Of a stretch of DNA of 64,000 nucleotides, positions 33,148 through 42,090 are shown piece by piece. A program made the translations under genes and the position numbers. The stretch spans positions 62,001 to 126,000 of the forward strand of contig JABCZJ010000017.1 in assembly GCA_013289715.1 (NCBI GenBank), given 5' to 3'. Below the pieces are notes generated by a model that was given only the letters and a program-made list of their open reading frames with translations, searched no databases and was not told the origin of the DNA. Positions within the stretch are counted from its first letter, which is position 1, and every line of letters begins with the position of its first letter. Source of the DNA: Acidobacteriota bacterium. GTDB lineage: Bacteria; Acidobacteriota; Terriglobia; Acidiferrales; UBA7541.

Positions 33148-35003
33148 CACGCGCTTGGAGCTTCGGGCGATTGAGGTTCACGTAATGCTTCGAACACGCG
33201 CTGCGCCTGCGCACGCGGAACTTCCGCCGCGAGCTGGTCGACAGTGAGTTGCCGCAGCTGCGCCACGCTGCCAAACCGCTGCAATAGTTTCTGCGCTGTG
33301 CGCGGCCCCACGCCGCGTATCTCTGTCAACGCCGTCCGCAGCCGACGGCTCGATCGCCGTTGCCGGTGAAACGTCACCGCAAACCGGTGCGTCTCGTCAC
33401 GTATCTGCTGGATCAGGTGCAGCACCGGCGAGTGCCGCTCCAGCACCACCGGTTCGTCTTCGCGGCCCAACACGTAGAGAATTTCTTCCTTCTTCGCGAT
33501 GCTCGCCATCGGCTGATTGATGATCGCGAGCTTGTCCAGCGCTTTCGCCGCCGCGTGCAATTGCCCGATCCCCCCATCAATCAGAATCAAGCTCGGCATC
33601 GGTTTCTTTTCCAGCTGCAGGCGGCGATAGCGGCGCTCCACAGCTTCCTGCATGCTGGCGAAATCATCGCGCAAAATTCCTGCGGATTTCTCCGCGCCCT
33701 CAGGCATCGCCTCGCCGCGAATGATAAATTTCCGGTAGTCCGATTTTTTCATGCGGCCGGCTTCCCACACCACCATCGAAGCCACCGTGTCCGAACCCTG
33801 TATGTGCGAAATATCGAAACATTCGATTCGTTTCGGAGGCTCCGGCAGACCCAGCGCCGATTCCAGCGCGTCCACAATCGCGGCGGAGCTCGGCTTCAAG
33901 ACGCGGAAGCGTTGAATAAACGAATGTTGCGCGTTCTTCTCCACCAATTCCAGGAACGCGTGTTTCTGCCCGCGCTGCGGATTCACAATCTCCACGCGGT
34001 GCCCTGCTTGCTCGGTGAGCACTTCCTCGATCAGCGCGCTGTCCTCGAACTCCATCGGCGTGTGAATGTAACGCGGCAGGTACGCAGCATCCAGGTACAA
34101 CTGCTTGATCAGCGACGGCAGAAATTCCTCGGGCTTGAATTCTTCCATGTCCTCCCAGTAAAAATCGCGACGATCCACCACTTTTCCGCCGCGCAGGTGA
34201 AATAGATTCACGGCAACCTGTGGCGGTTCGGCGTACCACGCGAGCACATCGGTATCGTCGCCCGAAGCCGCCGCGATTTTCTGCCGCTCCTCCATCTCGT
34301 TCAGCGTGCGCAGCAGGTCGCGATAGCCCGCGGCCTCTTCGTAACGCTGCGCCTCCGAAGCGTGCTGCATGCGGTCCTTTAGGCTCTGCGCCAAATCGCT
34401 GCGCCGCCCCTCCAGGAATAGCCGCACGTCGCGGGCTGCTTCGCAGTAGCGCTCATCGGTCACCAATCCCGCCACGCACGGCCCCAGGCAACGGCGAATG
34501 TAATACTGCAGGCACGGTCGCGGATGCGCGCGCGTCAAATCCACGGTGCACGAAGGCACCAGAAAATGTTTGTGAATCAGATTCACCATGGAATACGCGA
34601 GGCGCGCTGGGAAGTATGGCCCGAAATAAATCGAGCCGTCTTTATTGAGTCGCCGCGTCACGTAAACCCGCGGATATTTTTCAAACGCGGTGTAACGGAT
34701 ATATGGATAAGTCTTGTCGTCGCGCAGCAGCACGTTGAACTTCGGCTTGTGCTGCTTGATCAGATTATTCTCGAGCGCCAGCGCTTCCTTCTGATTGTCT
34801 ACTACGATGTAGTCTATGTCCGCGATCTCGCGCACCAGCGACCCGGTCTTGGCGTTCTGCCAGTGCGATTCCAAGAAGTACGACCGGACCCGGCTGCGCA
34901 GCGAGTTCGCCTTGCCCACGTACAAAATCTTGCCGCCGGCGTCCTGAAACATGTACACCCCGGGTTGGGTAGGCAATTGCGCGACTTTTTCGCGGAGTTC
35001 CAT
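33147..35003 (-). CDS. uvrC: Excinuclease ABC subunit C
   Basis: Nucleotide-excision-repair nuclease (618 residues, near the usual length) that cuts on both sides of lesions in the UvrB-DNA complex. The N-terminal GIY-YIG domain (PGVYMFQDAGGKILYVGKA) makes the 3' cut. A UvrB-binding UVR motif lies around LKDRMQHASEAQRYEEAA. The RNase H-like domain (ECFDISHIQGSDTVASMVV, LILIDGGIGQLHAA) makes the 5' cut. Helix-hairpin-helix motifs (TEIRGVGPRTAQKLLQRFGS) end the protein. uvrA lies about 4 kb away on the same strand, separated by a plus-strand TPR gene; uvrB is not in the window. Confidence 0.96.
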   Translation of the reverse strand: MELREKVAQLPTQPGVYMFQDAGGKILYVGKANSLRSRVRSYFLESHWQNAKTGSLVREIADIDYIVVDNQKEALALENNLIKQHKPKFNVLLRDDKTYPYIRYTAFEKYPRVYVTRRLNKDGSIYFGPYFPARLAYSMVNLIHKHFLVPSCTVDLTRAHPRPCLQYYIRRCLGPCVAGLVTDERYCEAARDVRLFLEGRRSDLAQSLKDRMQHASEAQRYEEAAGYRDLLRTLNEMEERQKIAAASGDDTDVLAWYAEPPQVAVNLFHLRGGKVVDRRDFYWEDMEEFKPEEFLPSLIKQLYLDAAYLPRYIHTPMEFEDSALIEEVLTEQAGHRVEIVNPQRGQKHAFLELVEKNAQHSFIQRFRVLKPSSAAIVDALESALGLPEPPKRIECFDISHIQGSDTVASMVVWEAGRMKKSDYRKFIIRGEAMPEGAEKSAGILRDDFASMQEAVERRYRRLQLEKKPMPSLILIDGGIGQLHAAAKALDKLAIINQPMASIAKKEEILYVLGREDEPVVLERHSPVLHLIQQIRDETHRFAVTFHRQRRSSRRLRTALTEIRGVGPRTAQKLLQRFGSVAQLRQLTVDQLAAEVPRAQAQRVFEALREPQSPEAPSA

Positions 35004-35012
35004 GGCGGCGAG

Positions 35013-35038
35013 TTACAATATCTAAGAGCTACAATATC
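35013..35038. promoter_or_regulatory. Direct repeats upstream of uvrC
   Basis: GTTACAATATC (35012-35022) and GCTACAATATC (35028-35038) are near-identical direct repeats spaced 16 bp apart, 10-35 bp upstream of the uvrC ATG. They could be regulator sites or overlapping AT-rich promoter elements. They do not look like a LexA palindrome. Confidence 0.35.
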
Positions 35039-35096
35039 GGACGACGGCTCGGGTAGTGCTTCCTGTTTGCTGCACGGGGCCGCGTACAACGTTCAT

Positions 35097-35112
35097 GATA
35101 GCAAACGCTATC
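35097..35112. promoter_or_regulatory. Inverted repeat upstream of the TPR gene
   Basis: GATAGC-AAAC-GCTATC is a perfect 6-bp inverted repeat 20 bp before the ATG at 35132, in the uvrC/TPR divergent region. It could be an operator or an mRNA hairpin just upstream of the Shine-Dalgarno GCAGGAG. Confidence 0.35.
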
Positions 35113-35131
35113 TAATTGCTGCAGGAGCCTG

Positions 35132-35740
35132 ATGCGTCGCAAGGTCTCACAATTTGGTCGCTTGATTCTTTTTGCCGGAGTGTTGCCCCTGGCGGCGTTG
35201 CTTTCCGCTCCGGGTTGCTATGGCTGGCAAAACCAACAGGATTCTTACGGCCAGCAGCCTGGACAACCTGCAACGCCGCCGCAACAGCAGCCGCCGCCTG
35301 GCACGACGCCTCCGCGCCCGAGTACAAATTCCGGCTCGAGCTCAGACCCTTCGGAAGAATCGTCCTCGAAAAAAGCGCTGCCGCCGGACGATCCTGCGCC
35401 CGCGAAAACTCCTGCCGACGCGCCGAAAAAATCCAAGCCCGGCGTATTACCTCCCGAAGACGATCCCGCCTGGGATCCGTTCCACGCGCAGCAAGACATT
35501 GACGTCGGGATGTTTTATCTGCACAAAGGCGACGTGGACGCAGCCATCAGCCGTTTTGAACATGCCATCAGCTTGCGCGCCAATTTCGCCAAGCCGCGTT
35601 TGCTGTTGGCCGAATGTTACGAAAAGAAAGGTGATCCGTCCGAGGCCTTACGCTACTACAAGGAATATCTGCAGGTACTGCCGAACGCGCCTGACGCCAA
35701 AAAAGTGCGCGAGAAGATCGAAAAACTCTCGAAGAAGTAA
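35132..35740 (+). CDS. Exported TPR-containing protein
   Basis: Product of 202 residues with a signal peptide (RLILFAGVLPLAALLSAPGC); the Cys at the end may be lipidated, though the lipobox is poor. A disordered Gln/Pro/Ser-rich linker (about 35-110) leads to tetratricopeptide units near the C-terminus (IDVGMFYLHKGDVDAAISRF followed by EHAISLRA; AKPRLLLAECYEKKGDPSEA followed by LRYYKEYLQVLP). TPRs mediate protein contacts in envelope assembly and trafficking. The ATG is preceded by GCAGGAG. It is divergent from uvrC and followed by a convergent SprT-like gene, so it is monocistronic. No partner is evident. Confidence 0.82.
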   Translation: MRRKVSQFGRLILFAGVLPLAALLSAPGCYGWQNQQDSYGQQPGQPATPPQQQPPPGTTPPRPSTNSGSSSDPSEESSSKKALPPDDPAPAKTPADAPKKSKPGVLPPEDDPAWDPFHAQQDIDVGMFYLHKGDVDAAISRFEHAISLRANFAKPRLLLAECYEKKGDPSEALRYYKEYLQVLPNAPDAKKVREKIEKLSKK

Positions 35741-35893
35741 CGCTTCACTCCAAGAGCGTCGAGACCGTCATCCCAAACGAAGTCCCGCGCTTTTCTTTCC
35801 CGCCGCAGTTTGGCGGGCGCGGAACGCACAGAGGGATCTGCTTTTTCGCAACCGTCACGAAAACGTCGAATTCTTCGCGAGACGACGGCTAGA

Positions 35894-36613
35894 TCACCGC
35901 TCCGGAAATCGATCCAAAAACCTCATAGCCCGCTGATAATCCACAAATTTCTTTTCTGCGCGACGAAATTCCGCCCCATGCGATTCCCGCCGACACCGCG
36001 CAAATTTCATCGGATGCTTCACGTGCAGCATCTCGTGATACATCACGTAAGCCACCACAAATTCCGGCACGCCCTCGCGATCCAGTTGCCGATTGATGAC
36101 AATCTGCTGCAATGCGGGATCAAAACACCCGAGCAAGCTGCGCCACACTCGCCGGCTCCAACCCAGCCGCGGTTTCGTAAGCTCTCCGGCAAAATACCGC
36201 GCGTTCAGCCGCTCGAATAATTCATCCAAGTCGTGATGCGTCCCAGCCGGCCGATGCTCCACGCGCCGCGCTCGCCGCTGCCGCAACGCCAGCAATCGCC
36301 GCCGCGTGCCTCCCGCATAAGAAAACTCGCGATAAGTCTGCAGCAATTCCTTTGGCGGCTCGCGGCGATATAAGCGCCCCAGCAAAATCGCAGCGGTAGC
36401 TTCCACCACCGGATGCGGCGCATCATCCAACGCATCCGACAAACGCACATACGCTGTATCTTCCCGCAAACGAATCGTATGCGTCAGGTCCGTGTAAGGA
36501 TGAAACTCGACGACGAAATGCGGCGGCCGGCCCTCGCAGCCGAGGCGCGTATAAATCCGCTGGAAAATCCGTTCGCCGCCCGGCACGGGGTTCTTCACGC
36601 GGCGCTTCGTCAC
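35894..36613 (-). CDS. SprT-like zinc metalloprotease family protein
   Basis: Product of 239 residues. The C-terminal half carries LFERLNARYFAGELTKPRLGWS, then VVAYVMYHEMLHVKHP with the HExxH zinc motif, and a downstream HGAEF that can supply the third ligand, the pattern of SprT/Spartan-like and YgjP-like proteases. No signal peptide is seen, so it is probably cytoplasmic. The N-terminal half is not recognised. Eukaryotic Spartan cleaves DNA-protein crosslinks; bacterial SprT is poorly understood. It is the last gene of a minus-strand run starting with uvrA, and its ATG overlaps the preceding stop by 4 bp. Confidence 0.78.
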   Translation of the reverse strand: MTKRRVKNPVPGGERIFQRIYTRLGCEGRPPHFVVEFHPYTDLTHTIRLREDTAYVRLSDALDDAPHPVVEATAAILLGRLYRREPPKELLQTYREFSYAGGTRRRLLALRQRRARRVEHRPAGTHHDLDELFERLNARYFAGELTKPRLGWSRRVWRSLLGCFDPALQQIVINRQLDREGVPEFVVAYVMYHEMLHVKHPMKFARCRRESHGAEFRRAEKKFVDYQRAMRFLDRFPER

Positions 36614-37149
36614 GATGGCTTTCTCCGCACCGGCGCGGTATTCAATTCCTTCAGCGCTTTATCCACGTCGGCCAAAGCGTCCTGCGTTCCTTCGATCGCA
36701 TCCTGCAAAGTATCCTTATAGAAGTCGTACTCCGGCCCGCCCTGATTGATTTTCTGCAGCGCTTCCAGAAATTCCTTGCCCTTCGACTGCATACTTTTCA
36801 ACGCGGCGCGAATGTCCACCTGTTTTTCCCGCGCCACTTCGATCTGGTCCGCGGCATCGTCAATGCATCCCGCATAAGCATTCAGCAGGCCATTCAAAAT
36901 CTCGGCCCGCCGCCCTTCCGGCACAGTGCGCGTCAGTTCGTACTGGAATTTCTTCAGCCGATCGTCCGCGAAAATCACAAAAAGTTTCATCCGCTCGGGT
37001 GGAGTCACCGCATCGCGAATGCGATCTCCCTCTGCATCCGTCAAATAATCTTTCTTTTCTTGCCGCGCCTGAACGCCGCGGGCGAAAACCACCGTCGCCC
37101 CCAACAGCAACATCATCCAGATCGCCAGCCTTCGCACCTGCCGCAACAT
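36610..37149 (-). CDS. Exported helical protein with KDYLT motif, unknown function
   Basis: Product of 179 residues with an N-terminal signal peptide (LAIWMMLLLGATVVFARGVQA). Right after it comes EKKDYLTDAEGDRIRDA, and then a mostly helical body rich in Lys, Glu and Asp (ERMKLFVIFADDRLKKFQYE, AGCIDDAADQIEVAREK). It is not a family I can name; it looks restricted to Acidobacteria. A related KDYLT..E..D motif follows the signal peptide of the protein at 60.0 kb. It sits 9 bp after the gene at 37159 and overlaps the SprT-like gene by 4 bp. Confidence 0.75.
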   Translation of the reverse strand: MLRQVRRLAIWMMLLLGATVVFARGVQARQEKKDYLTDAEGDRIRDAVTPPERMKLFVIFADDRLKKFQYELTRTVPEGRRAEILNGLLNAYAGCIDDAADQIEVAREKQVDIRAALKSMQSKGKEFLEALQKINQGGPEYDFYKDTLQDAIEGTQDALADVDKALKELNTAPVRRKPS

Positions 37150-37158
37150 CGCGCGCTC

Positions 37159-37662
37159 CTAGCCTTTCGGTTTCTCCGGCGCCGTTGCCGGCGCCGCCCC
37201 CGGCCGTTTCGGAAAAAGCTGATGAATCATCTGCCGGTCCAGCTCCTCGAGATCCTTGCGAACCTCCGCGAGCGGTACCTGCTCGTCCTTCGCCAGGCTC
37301 ACCAGGATGTCGTCCAGCCGCCGTATGGACTCGCGCACCGAAATTTCCAGCTGCTTGTAACCGTCCGGGTGCGCTTCCGGGTCGCGCACCTTCGCGTCAA
37401 GCGATTTCTTGCTAGCTTGCGCTTCGTCGCGCACGCGCCCCGCTATCTCGGCCGCCGCCGCTAAATCCCCCGCGTCAATCTTCTCGTGCATGTTGCGAAA
37501 TTCCGCGTCGGCCAATTGCCCCACCAGGTGGGCCTTGCGCACCGGATCAGTTTCTTTTTCGAATCGTGAACGCAAGTCCGCCGTCCGGTCCTGGGCTACC
37601 AACGCCCCCGCAACCAGCGCCACCAGAACAACGGCTAACCAACAGCTACCGCGTGCCGGCAA
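37159..37662 (-). CDS. Exported helical protein, unknown function
   Basis: Product of 167 residues with a clear signal peptide (SCWLAVVLVALVAGALVAQ). The mature part is predicted almost all alpha-helical and strongly charged (DLRSRFEKETDPVRKAHLVG, SVRESIRRLDDILVSLAKDE), and it ends in a Pro/Ala tail. No known domain is visible. The neighbouring gene at 36610 encodes a similarly built protein, so they may be partners. It lies 4 bp after the TPR gene and 9 bp before the next, within the uvrA run. Confidence 0.72.
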   Translation of the reverse strand: MPARGSCWLAVVLVALVAGALVAQDRTADLRSRFEKETDPVRKAHLVGQLADAEFRNMHEKIDAGDLAAAAEIAGRVRDEAQASKKSLDAKVRDPEAHPDGYKQLEISVRESIRRLDDILVSLAKDEQVPLAEVRKDLEELDRQMIHQLFPKRPGAAPATAPEKPKG

Positions 37663-37666
37663 TGTG

Positions 37667-39022
37667 CTACCTCTTGTTCGCGAGCTCCCGAGTCAGTGTT
37701 CGAACGCGTGCGCTTGCCTCAAAGTACATGTCGCTGTTGTCGTCCTTGTTCATTTCCAAAAATTTCTTATAGGAATCGAGCGCTGGCTTCGCTTGCCCCA
37801 GTTTATCGTAACAAGTGGCGCGCACGAACCAGCTTCCCGGCGGCGGTGTTTCTCTTTGCGCCAACACATCCAGTCCGTGCAATGTTGCCGGGTAATTCTT
37901 GTTCAGATATTCCGCCGTCACCAAATCCTTCAGCACGTCGATCGACTGCGGATTCATTTTAATCGCGACGACCAGCGTGTTCACGGCATTGGGGTAATCT
38001 TTTTTCTCCAGGTAAACATGCCCCAGTTGCGCCGCAAGGTCCGGATCCTGCGGCGCCAGCGCGATGGCCTTCAGCAGTACCGGCACGGCGTTGTCATACT
38101 GCTTCTTGCGAAAATAAATCAGCGTACGCAATTTCAAAGCGCGCAAAGATTCGGGTCCTGCCGTTGCAGCCTTGTCCAGCTCGGCCAACGCGTCATCGTC
38201 TTTTCCCGCATCCAGCAGCAGGGAAGCGTGCTCCAGCTGCATAGCAGGATCGCCCGGATGCGCCGCGAGATAAGCGCCCATCTCGGTTGCTGCTTCATCG
38301 TTCTTTTTCTCAGCGAGCAGCGCCTGTAGCAATCCCTTGTGCGACTGATCGGCCGCCTCGCCTGTGGGCTGCAGCGCCAACGCCTCGCGAAATGCAGCCT
38401 CGGCGTCGCCCGCGCGCCCGGTCTTCAGAAGCGCGAAGCCCAGCGAATTGCGAATCTCCACGCTCTTGGCATCCAACCTTTCCGCGGCCTGATATTGTTC
38501 GATGGCCTGCGCGTCCTTTTTCGTGGCTTCGAGCGCGATCCCGAGCAGCCACTTCGTCCGCGCGTCCTCCGGCGTCAATTCCGCCGCGTGCTGCAACGGT
38601 TCGATCGCCGCCGCAGAATCCGTGGGAAGCAGCGTCACTCCCAGGTTCTGATATGCCGGCGCCATCTTGGGATCGAGGGCAATCGCTTTCTCATACTCGC
38701 GCTGCGCGTCCGCAGGCTTTTGCAGAGCCGTGTAGGCGTAGCCCAAATCGTAATGCGCCACGGCGTCGTCCGGCTTCTTCGCAAGATAAGCTTGATAATC
38801 CTGTGCCGCGCTGGCGTAATCCTGCTTGCTCACGGCGTCCTGCGCAGCGGTAAGCAGACGATTCAGTTCAATAGCGGCGGGATCTTGAGGAATTTTAGTG
38901 CGAGAAGTTCCAACGGTCTGAGCAGATGCCGAGGCCACGAACGGCAGCAGCGCCGCGCCCAAAAAGACGCTCCACGCGCCAAGCCCGAGCGGCTTCATCA
39001 ATAGAGTACTCCGCCGTTTCAT
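37667..39022 (-). CDS. Exported multi-TPR protein
   Basis: Product of 451 residues with a signal peptide (WSVFLGAALLPFVASASAQ) and then about ten tetratricopeptide repeats through most of the chain (DYASAAQDYQAYLAKKPDDA, AVAHYDLGYAYTALQKPADA, AIEQYQAAERLDAKSVEIRN, AQLGHVYLEKKDYPNAVNTL). It is probably periplasmic and would act as a protein-binding scaffold. Its ATG overlaps the uvrA stop by 4 bp, so it is translationally coupled to a DNA-repair gene, which is unexpected. Three further genes follow on the same strand with gaps of 4 and 9 bp and one overlap. Confidence 0.88.
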   Translation of the reverse strand: MKRRSTLLMKPLGLGAWSVFLGAALLPFVASASAQTVGTSRTKIPQDPAAIELNRLLTAAQDAVSKQDYASAAQDYQAYLAKKPDDAVAHYDLGYAYTALQKPADAQREYEKAIALDPKMAPAYQNLGVTLLPTDSAAAIEPLQHAAELTPEDARTKWLLGIALEATKKDAQAIEQYQAAERLDAKSVEIRNSLGFALLKTGRAGDAEAAFREALALQPTGEAADQSHKGLLQALLAEKKNDEAATEMGAYLAAHPGDPAMQLEHASLLLDAGKDDDALAELDKAATAGPESLRALKLRTLIYFRKKQYDNAVPVLLKAIALAPQDPDLAAQLGHVYLEKKDYPNAVNTLVVAIKMNPQSIDVLKDLVTAEYLNKNYPATLHGLDVLAQRETPPPGSWFVRATCYDKLGQAKPALDSYKKFLEMNKDDNSDMYFEASARVRTLTRELANKR

Positions 39023-42000
39023 TCCGTGGGCAAATCAATCGGCGTCGCAGGCGCCGCGGAACCAGCAGTCTCGCCCTTCCCCGCCGCATGATTGCCATGA
39101 TTCGCGCCATTGCCACTGCGCCCGTTCAAAACGCGCGCCAGATATTTACCCGTATGCGATTGCTGATTGCGCGCCACCTGTTCGGGCGTACCCGCAGCCA
39201 CCACGCGCCCGCCGGCCTCTCCGCCCTCAGGGCCCAGATCAATCACCCAGTCCGCCGATTTGATCACGTCCAGATTGTGTTCGATGATCAGCACCGAAGC
39301 GCCACCTTCGATCAATTTGCGAAACGCCGTCAGCAACTTCTGTATATCGTCGAAATGCAGCCCGGTCGTCGGCTCGTCGAAAATATACAGGATGCCGGTG
39401 TTGTCCTGCCGCGTAAGATGCGCCGCCAGTTTTAAACGTTGCGCTTCGCCGCCCGAAAGCGTCGTGCCGGATTGCCCGAGGCGCAGATAACCGAGGCCGA
39501 CTTCGTCGAGCACGCGCAACTTCGCCGTCACTTTCGGATGCGACGCAAAGAACATAATAGCCTCGCGCGCCGTCATCTGCAGCACATCGTGAATATTTTT
39601 CTCCTTATAACGCACCTCCAGCACCGCGCTCTTGTAACGCGTGCCGCGGCACTCCTCACACACCAGCTCCACGTCCGCAAGGAAACGCATTTCCACCGTG
39701 ACGGTCCCATCGCCCTGGCAAGCCTCGCAACGTCCGCCGGGAATGTTGAATGAAAAATGTCCCGCCGTAAATCCGCGTTTTTTTGCTTCAGGCGTCGCAG
39801 CGAATACCTCGCGAATCGGGTCGAACGCTTTCAAATATGTCGCCGGATTCGACCGCGGCGTGCGCCCAATCGGAGACTGGTCCACCATCTCCACTCCCGC
39901 CAGCAAATTATCGCCGTCGAGCCGGTCGCAGCATTCCTTCCAATTTCCGCCGCTGCGTTTCGCCTGCAGCGCTTTGTAGAGCACATCGTAAACCAGCGTG
40001 GATTTTCCCGATCCGGAAACGCCCGTCACCGCCACCAGCAGTCCCAGCGGGATCATCACGTCCACGCCCTGCAAATTGTGGCTGTGCGCGCCCAGAATCT
40101 TCAGGAACTTTCCGGTTGGTTTGCGTCGTCGCGCCGGCACCGCGATTTTCAGCTCGCCGCGCAGGTAACGCCCGGTCAGCGAATGCGCATCCGTCATCAT
40201 CGCCTCGCGCGTGCCCGCGAAAATCAGTTTGCCGCCGTGTTCGCCCGCGCCCGGACCCAAATCGAGCACGTAATCCGCGGCCATAATCGTGTCGGGATCG
40301 TGCTCCACCACCAGCAAAGTGTTTCCCAGGTCGCGCAGGCCCTTCAGTATTTCAATCAGCCGGGTCGTATCGCGCGGATGCAATCCGATCGAAGGCTCAT
40401 CCAGCACGTACAACGCGCCTACCAGATGCGAGCCGAGCGAAGTCGCCAGCTGAATGCGCTGCGCCTCGCCACCGGAAAGCGTGGAAGTGAGCCGGTCCAG
40501 CGTCAAATAATCGAGGCCGACATCGTCCAGAAAACGCAAACGCTGCTGCGTTTCTTCGAGCACCTTCTCGACGATTGCCGCCTCAGTCTCGCTGAGCTGC
40601 AAATTCTGAAAAAACGGCCGCGCATCCTTCACCGTCATCTGACAAACTTCGGTAATCGAGCGCCCCGCGATCTTTACCGCCCGCGCCTCCGCGCGCAGAC
40701 GCGTCCCGCGGCAATCCGGACAAGTCGCGTACCCGCGATAGCGGCTCAAGAAAACGCGCACGTGCAGCTTGTATTTCTTCCGTTCCAGCCAGCCGAAAAA
40801 TCCCTTCACGCCGATGTAGTCTTCGCTCTTGTCGCCATCCAAGATCGCGTGCCGCTGCGCGGAGGTCAGATCGCGGAAGGGTACATCCATGGGAATCCCT
40901 TTCGCGCGTGCGAACCGCCGCATGTCCATGCTCAGCTGCCGGTAACGCGGCTTGGTCCACGGCTCGATCGCGCCTTCGTTCAGCGTCTTGCTTTTGTCCG
41001 GGATCACGCGGTCCAGGTCGAAATCCACCGTGTTGCCGAAACCCTGGCAGCGCGGGCAGGCGCCATACGGATTGTTGAACGAAAAAAGCCGCGGCTCCGG
41101 TTCCTGATACACCGCGCCGCATTTTTTGCATTCGAAGCGCTCGTTGAAGACCATGCGCTCGGGCTTTGCGCCAGCGATTTCCGGAACAAATTCCAGAATC
41201 GCTTCGCCGCGCCCTTCGCGGTAGCAGATTTCGATCGAGTCCATCACGCGCGAACGCACTTCGGGCGAAAGTTCCAGCCGGTCCACCAGCACGTACACCG
41301 GCTTGGTGAAATCCACGTCCAATAATTCCTCAGGCGTCGAAAATTCGAACACGCGGCCTGCCTGATAAATCCGGTTGAACCCGCACTTGCGCAAACTGAT
41401 CAGCGCGTCGCGAACTGCGTCTGCACCCAGACGCACTGGTTTGCGTGCCCGCGGCGCTTGGGGGGCGTTGCTCGCCGCCTCTGGCGTTAGTTTCAATTCA
41501 TAGAGAACGTAGAACCGCCGCCCCGCCGGCAGGGCCAGCACTCGCGTCGCGATTTCGTCCAGCGTGTCCTTGCGCACTTCCTCGCCGCAGCGCAGACAGA
41601 ATGTTCGCCCGATGCGCGCGTACAGCAGCCGCAGGTAGTCGTAAATTTCCGTAGCTGTCGCGACGGTCGAGCGCGGGTTGCGCGTCGAATTCTTCTGTCG
41701 GATCGAAATCGCCGGAGCAATTCCGGTAATCTCATCCACGTCCGGCTTCTCGATGCGCTCCAAAAATTGCCGCGCGTAAGCCGATAGCGACTCAATGTAG
41801 CGGCGCTGGCCTTCGGCATAGAGCGTATCGAACGCCAGGCTGGATTTGCCCGACCCCGAGACGCCGCTCACGACGGTGATGGCGTTATGCGGAATCACAA
41901 AATCAATGTTCTTGAGATTGTGCACGCGCGCCCCGCGCACACGTATCTCCTCAATATCTCCAGGCAGGGGAACTCCTGCGCTCGCACCGCCGGGCGCACT

Positions 42001-42069
42001 TCTGCCGCCGGGAACACGCTCCGGGCTCGCTTCGTCACGAGGCAGCTTATCTAAAGGTTCCGTCGCCAT
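39019..42069 (-). CDS. uvrA: Excinuclease ABC subunit A
   Basis: ATPase of about 1016 residues that finds DNA lesions and loads UvrB. The start at 42069 gives MATEPLDKL and an N-terminal Pro/Gly-rich stretch before the first ABC signature (IRVRGARVHNLKNIDFVIPH, GVSGSGKSSLAFDTL). The ORF extends further to 42252 but that part reads as non-coding. Both Walker A sites (GVSGSGKS twice), both LSGGEAQR signatures and the zinc-finger CxxC pairs (FECKKCGAVY/GACPRCQGFG and GRCEACQGDG/LVCEECRGTR) are present. The insertion between first Walker A and signature is normal for UvrA. It heads a run with TPR, two helical exported proteins and SprT-like protease. Confidence 0.96.
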   Translation of the reverse strand: MATEPLDKLPRDEASPERVPGGRSAPGGASAGVPLPGDIEEIRVRGARVHNLKNIDFVIPHNAITVVSGVSGSGKSSLAFDTLYAEGQRRYIESLSAYARQFLERIEKPDVDEITGIAPAISIRQKNSTRNPRSTVATATEIYDYLRLLYARIGRTFCLRCGEEVRKDTLDEIATRVLALPAGRRFYVLYELKLTPEAASNAPQAPRARKPVRLGADAVRDALISLRKCGFNRIYQAGRVFEFSTPEELLDVDFTKPVYVLVDRLELSPEVRSRVMDSIEICYREGRGEAILEFVPEIAGAKPERMVFNERFECKKCGAVYQEPEPRLFSFNNPYGACPRCQGFGNTVDFDLDRVIPDKSKTLNEGAIEPWTKPRYRQLSMDMRRFARAKGIPMDVPFRDLTSAQRHAILDGDKSEDYIGVKGFFGWLERKKYKLHVRVFLSRYRGYATCPDCRGTRLRAEARAVKIAGRSITEVCQMTVKDARPFFQNLQLSETEAAIVEKVLEETQQRLRFLDDVGLDYLTLDRLTSTLSGGEAQRIQLATSLGSHLVGALYVLDEPSIGLHPRDTTRLIEILKGLRDLGNTLLVVEHDPDTIMAADYVLDLGPGAGEHGGKLIFAGTREAMMTDAHSLTGRYLRGELKIAVPARRRKPTGKFLKILGAHSHNLQGVDVMIPLGLLVAVTGVSGSGKSTLVYDVLYKALQAKRSGGNWKECCDRLDGDNLLAGVEMVDQSPIGRTPRSNPATYLKAFDPIREVFAATPEAKKRGFTAGHFSFNIPGGRCEACQGDGTVTVEMRFLADVELVCEECRGTRYKSAVLEVRYKEKNIHDVLQMTAREAIMFFASHPKVTAKLRVLDEVGLGYLRLGQSGTTLSGGEAQRLKLAAHLTRQDNTGILYIFDEPTTGLHFDDIQKLLTAFRKLIEGGASVLIIEHNLDVIKSADWVIDLGPEGGEAGGRVVAAGTPEQVARNQQSHTGKYLARVLNGRSGNGANHGNHAAGKGETAGSAAPATPIDLPTE

Positions 42070-42084
42070 ATGCGTAAACCAAAA

Positions 42085-42090
42085 ATTATA
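42085..42090 (-). promoter_or_regulatory. -10 box of a uvrA promoter
   Basis: A perfect TATAAT on the minus strand, 15 nt before the uvrA ATG. TTGCGG 18 bp upstream is a weak -35 box. The expected transcript start (about 42078) would give a leader of only about 8 nt without a Shine-Dalgarno. Confidence 0.45.

Noticed and set aside
39757..41325. 522-codon plus-strand ORF
   Set aside because: Antisense to uvrA; its composition (Arg/His/Gln-rich) is the mirror of a GC-rich gene, and uvrA is certain.
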